Positions 7,390 through 8,367 of a DNA stretch of 8,367 nt are shown here, piece after piece (position 1 is the stretch's first letter; each line of letters starts with the position of its first letter). Under the pieces are notes generated by a model, which searched no databases, was not told where the DNA came from, and saw nothing but the letters and a program-made list of their open reading frames with translations. Source of the stretch: Flavobacteriales bacterium UBA7878. Lineage in GTDB: Bacteria > Bacteroidota > Bacteroidia > Flavobacteriales > Schleiferiaceae. The stretch lies in assembly GCA_002501205.1 (NCBI GenBank), contig DLRW01000088.1, positions 1-8,367 of the forward strand, given 5' to 3'. The position numbers and the translations under genes were made by a program.

Positions 7390-7857
7390 CTAATCCCAAA
7401 TATTCGGCCTGGGAACCTCCATCAAGCGCAGATAAGTAAGGAGTTGCCCGGCATGTACCGATTCATGATAGGCGGTACGCAAGAGGTAATCGCCCAATAT
7501 TTTGGCTTCCGGAACACCAGGATGATAAACTTGGCTTTCGCTTAATTCTTGATCGCTATAATGACTAATCTGATCCAAAAAAGCCTGACGATGTTCTTGG
7601 GCTAATGCCAGTTCCTGGTCTAAGGACTCGATGGCCAGATCAGCCCAAGGGCTTTGGTATCCCCGCATATCTGCTCCTCTTATAATTTGCAACCAACCGT
7701 GATCGGCAGTCAATACATGGCGAATCATTTCGGCCGCGCTCTGTGCTTCGGGATCGGGGCGCCAATGAAATTGAGAAGGGGGTAAACTGCGCCAGAGCAT
7801 CAAACTGCGACGACGTGTATTTTCTAAATGTTTGAGGATGAATTTGGCTTGAGACAT
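7390..7857 (-). CDS. DinB-family four-helix-bundle putative metal-dependent protein
   Basis: This 155-residue protein has the size and layout of the DinB/YfiT superfamily. An N-terminal helix includes HLENTRRRSLMLWRSLP, followed by EMIRHVLTADHGW with the first metal-ligand His (H47), and a late helix YHESVHAGQLLTYLR with the HxxxH pair (H131, H135). Family members bind Zn or Ni through this His triad, and some act as thiol transferases (for example with bacillithiol or mycothiol); the original DinB is DNA-damage inducible. All three predicted ligands are present, so an active metal site is likely, but no substrate can be named. It is preceded by a strong promoter at 7902-7931 and an approximately 40-nt leader. 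The next gene on the same strand starts 105 bp after its stop, with no clear terminator between, so read-through is possible. Confidence 0.9.
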   Translation of the reverse strand: MSQAKFILKHLENTRRRSLMLWRSLPPSQFHWRPDPEAQSAAEMIRHVLTADHGWLQIIRGADMRGYQSPWADLAIESLDQELALAQEHRQAFLDQISHYSDQELSESQVYHPGVPEAKILGDYLLRTAYHESVHAGQLLTYLRLMEVPRPNIWD

Positions 7858-7901
7858 TTTAAGGTTTTTTGTTTTGGAGTGCCTTCCCTCTTATTTAGGA
7901 C

Positions 7902-7931
7902 CAAAAATAGGGGACTAAAAAAGGCCCTCAA
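7902..7931 (-). promoter_or_regulatory. Bacteroidota-type promoter for the DinB-family gene
   Basis: On the minus strand a TTG (-33 element, 7931-7929, within TTTTG) is followed after exactly 19 bp by TATTTTTG (7909-7902), a perfect match to the Bacteroidota -7 consensus TAnnTTTG. Transcription should start near 7895-7898, which leaves about 40 nt of leader before the ATG at 7857. The -33 element sits in the hairpin of the terminator of the preceding gene. Motif match and spacing are seen directly; activity is inferred. Confidence 0.75.
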
Positions 7932-7953
7932 AACAGATTTCGAGGGCCATTTT
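7917..7953 (-). terminator. Rho-independent terminator of the RND adaptor gene
   Basis: A perfect 7-bp GC-rich stem, GGCCCTC (7923-7929) paired with GAGGGCC (7942-7948), with a 12-nt loop. Read on the minus strand it is followed at once by six T's (7922-7917). It begins only 7 nt after the stop codon of the adaptor gene. On the plus strand the stem is followed by ATTTTCTTT, so it could also work weakly in that direction, though no plus-strand gene approaches it. Confidence 0.9.
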
Positions 7954-7955
7954 CT

Positions 7956-8367
7956 TTAATGACTATGTTCCGCTTCGCCTTTCTTTAATTCGGCCATCAG
8001 ATAATAGGCCTGATTCCAAGCAAAGACCTGGCCTGGCGCTATTTCCTCGAGAGGGATAATTTCTACCCAGCCTTCACTACGGGCCCCGGTTTTAACGGCA
8101 ATGGGCTTAAATAGCCACTCCTTTTCATCATGATGTTGATGGGCTTCGGCACTAAAGATGTAGTATTGCTCATCTTCCTGAACTACCGCCTCTTCCGGCA
8201 GGGCAAAGCCAGTAGCTTCCTCACTTACTATGCGACCTCGAACATAGAGTCCGGGCAAGAGCTTTCCCTCTTTATTTTCGATAGAAGCGTGGATATGCAC
8301 GGCCTTAGGATTTTGCTCAAAGGACTTGCCCACGGAGTAAATTTTGCCCCCTAGGGCGGGAGCGTCC
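7956..8367 (-). CDS. Heavy-metal RND efflux periplasmic adaptor subunit (CusB/CzcB-like), C-terminal part
   Basis: The frame is open to the right edge, so only the last 136 residues are visible. They read DAPALGGKIYSVGKSFEQNPKA, then HIHASIENKEGKLLPGLYVRGRI, a pattern typical of the beta-barrel domain of RND membrane-fusion proteins. The segment from ALPEEAVVQEDEQYYIF to VFAWNQAYYLMAELKKGE matches their membrane-proximal domain. An HQHH cluster and a terminal HSH give possible metal-binding sites, usual in the CusB/CzcB branch rather than drug-efflux AcrA types. The protein would link an inner-membrane RND pump to an outer-membrane channel for export of Cu/Ag or Co/Zn/Cd. The pump and channel genes should lie beyond the right edge, so this is probably the last gene of its operon, as the terminator after it indicates. 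The GTG at 8333 is internal and not the true start. Confidence 0.9.
   Translation of the reverse strand, partial: DAPALGGKIYSVGKSFEQNPKAVHIHASIENKEGKLLPGLYVRGRIVSEEATGFALPEEAVVQEDEQYYIFSAEAHQHHDEKEWLFKPIAVKTGARSEGWVEIIPLEEIAPGQVFAWNQAYYLMAELKKGEAEHSH

Overview
The window reads as chromosomal sequence of a Bacteroidota bacterium, probably Flavobacteriales-like; the exact taxon cannot be fixed from the sequence. The reasons are signal peptides that end in Ala-Gln, gene starts preceded by A/T-rich DNA rather than a Shine-Dalgarno, a clean Bacteroidota-type promoter (TTG, 19 bp, TATTTTTG), and gene families common in that phylum. Genes are tightly packed; the largest gap is about 105 bp. I see no tRNA, rRNA, CRISPR array, insertion sequence or phage gene.

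Left part, plus strand (1-3704): the 3' end of a polytopic membrane protein, loosely like EpsG/Wzy-type glycan proteins, overlaps a HAD-IB phosphatase gene by 14 bp. A 33-bp gap leads to a sugar-porter MFS transporter with a GTG start, and 9 bp later comes a PfkB-family sugar kinase, probably a fructokinase. The last two form a sugar uptake and phosphorylation cassette.

Middle (3750-4471, plus strand): a secreted, probably outer-membrane beta-barrel protein is split into two frames by an apparent one-base loss near a run of four A's. Its 3' end overlaps by 24 bp the end of the convergent gene cluster.

Right part, minus strand (8367 down to 4448), in transcription order: the 3' end of a heavy-metal RND efflux periplasmic adaptor, a strong rho-independent terminator, a promoter whose -33 element lies inside that terminator, a DinB-family gene, and then a tight three-gene cluster. 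The cluster encodes a secreted protein with degenerate WG-like repeats, a four-helix YrdB-family membrane protein, and a GyrI-like ligand-binding protein of the COG4832 type. The last three overlap or are 10 bp apart and are probably one operon.

I found no convincing new multi-gene system. The items most worth a second look are the frameshifted barrel gene, the nested terminator/promoter, and the uncharacterised WG-like/YrdB/GyrI cluster.
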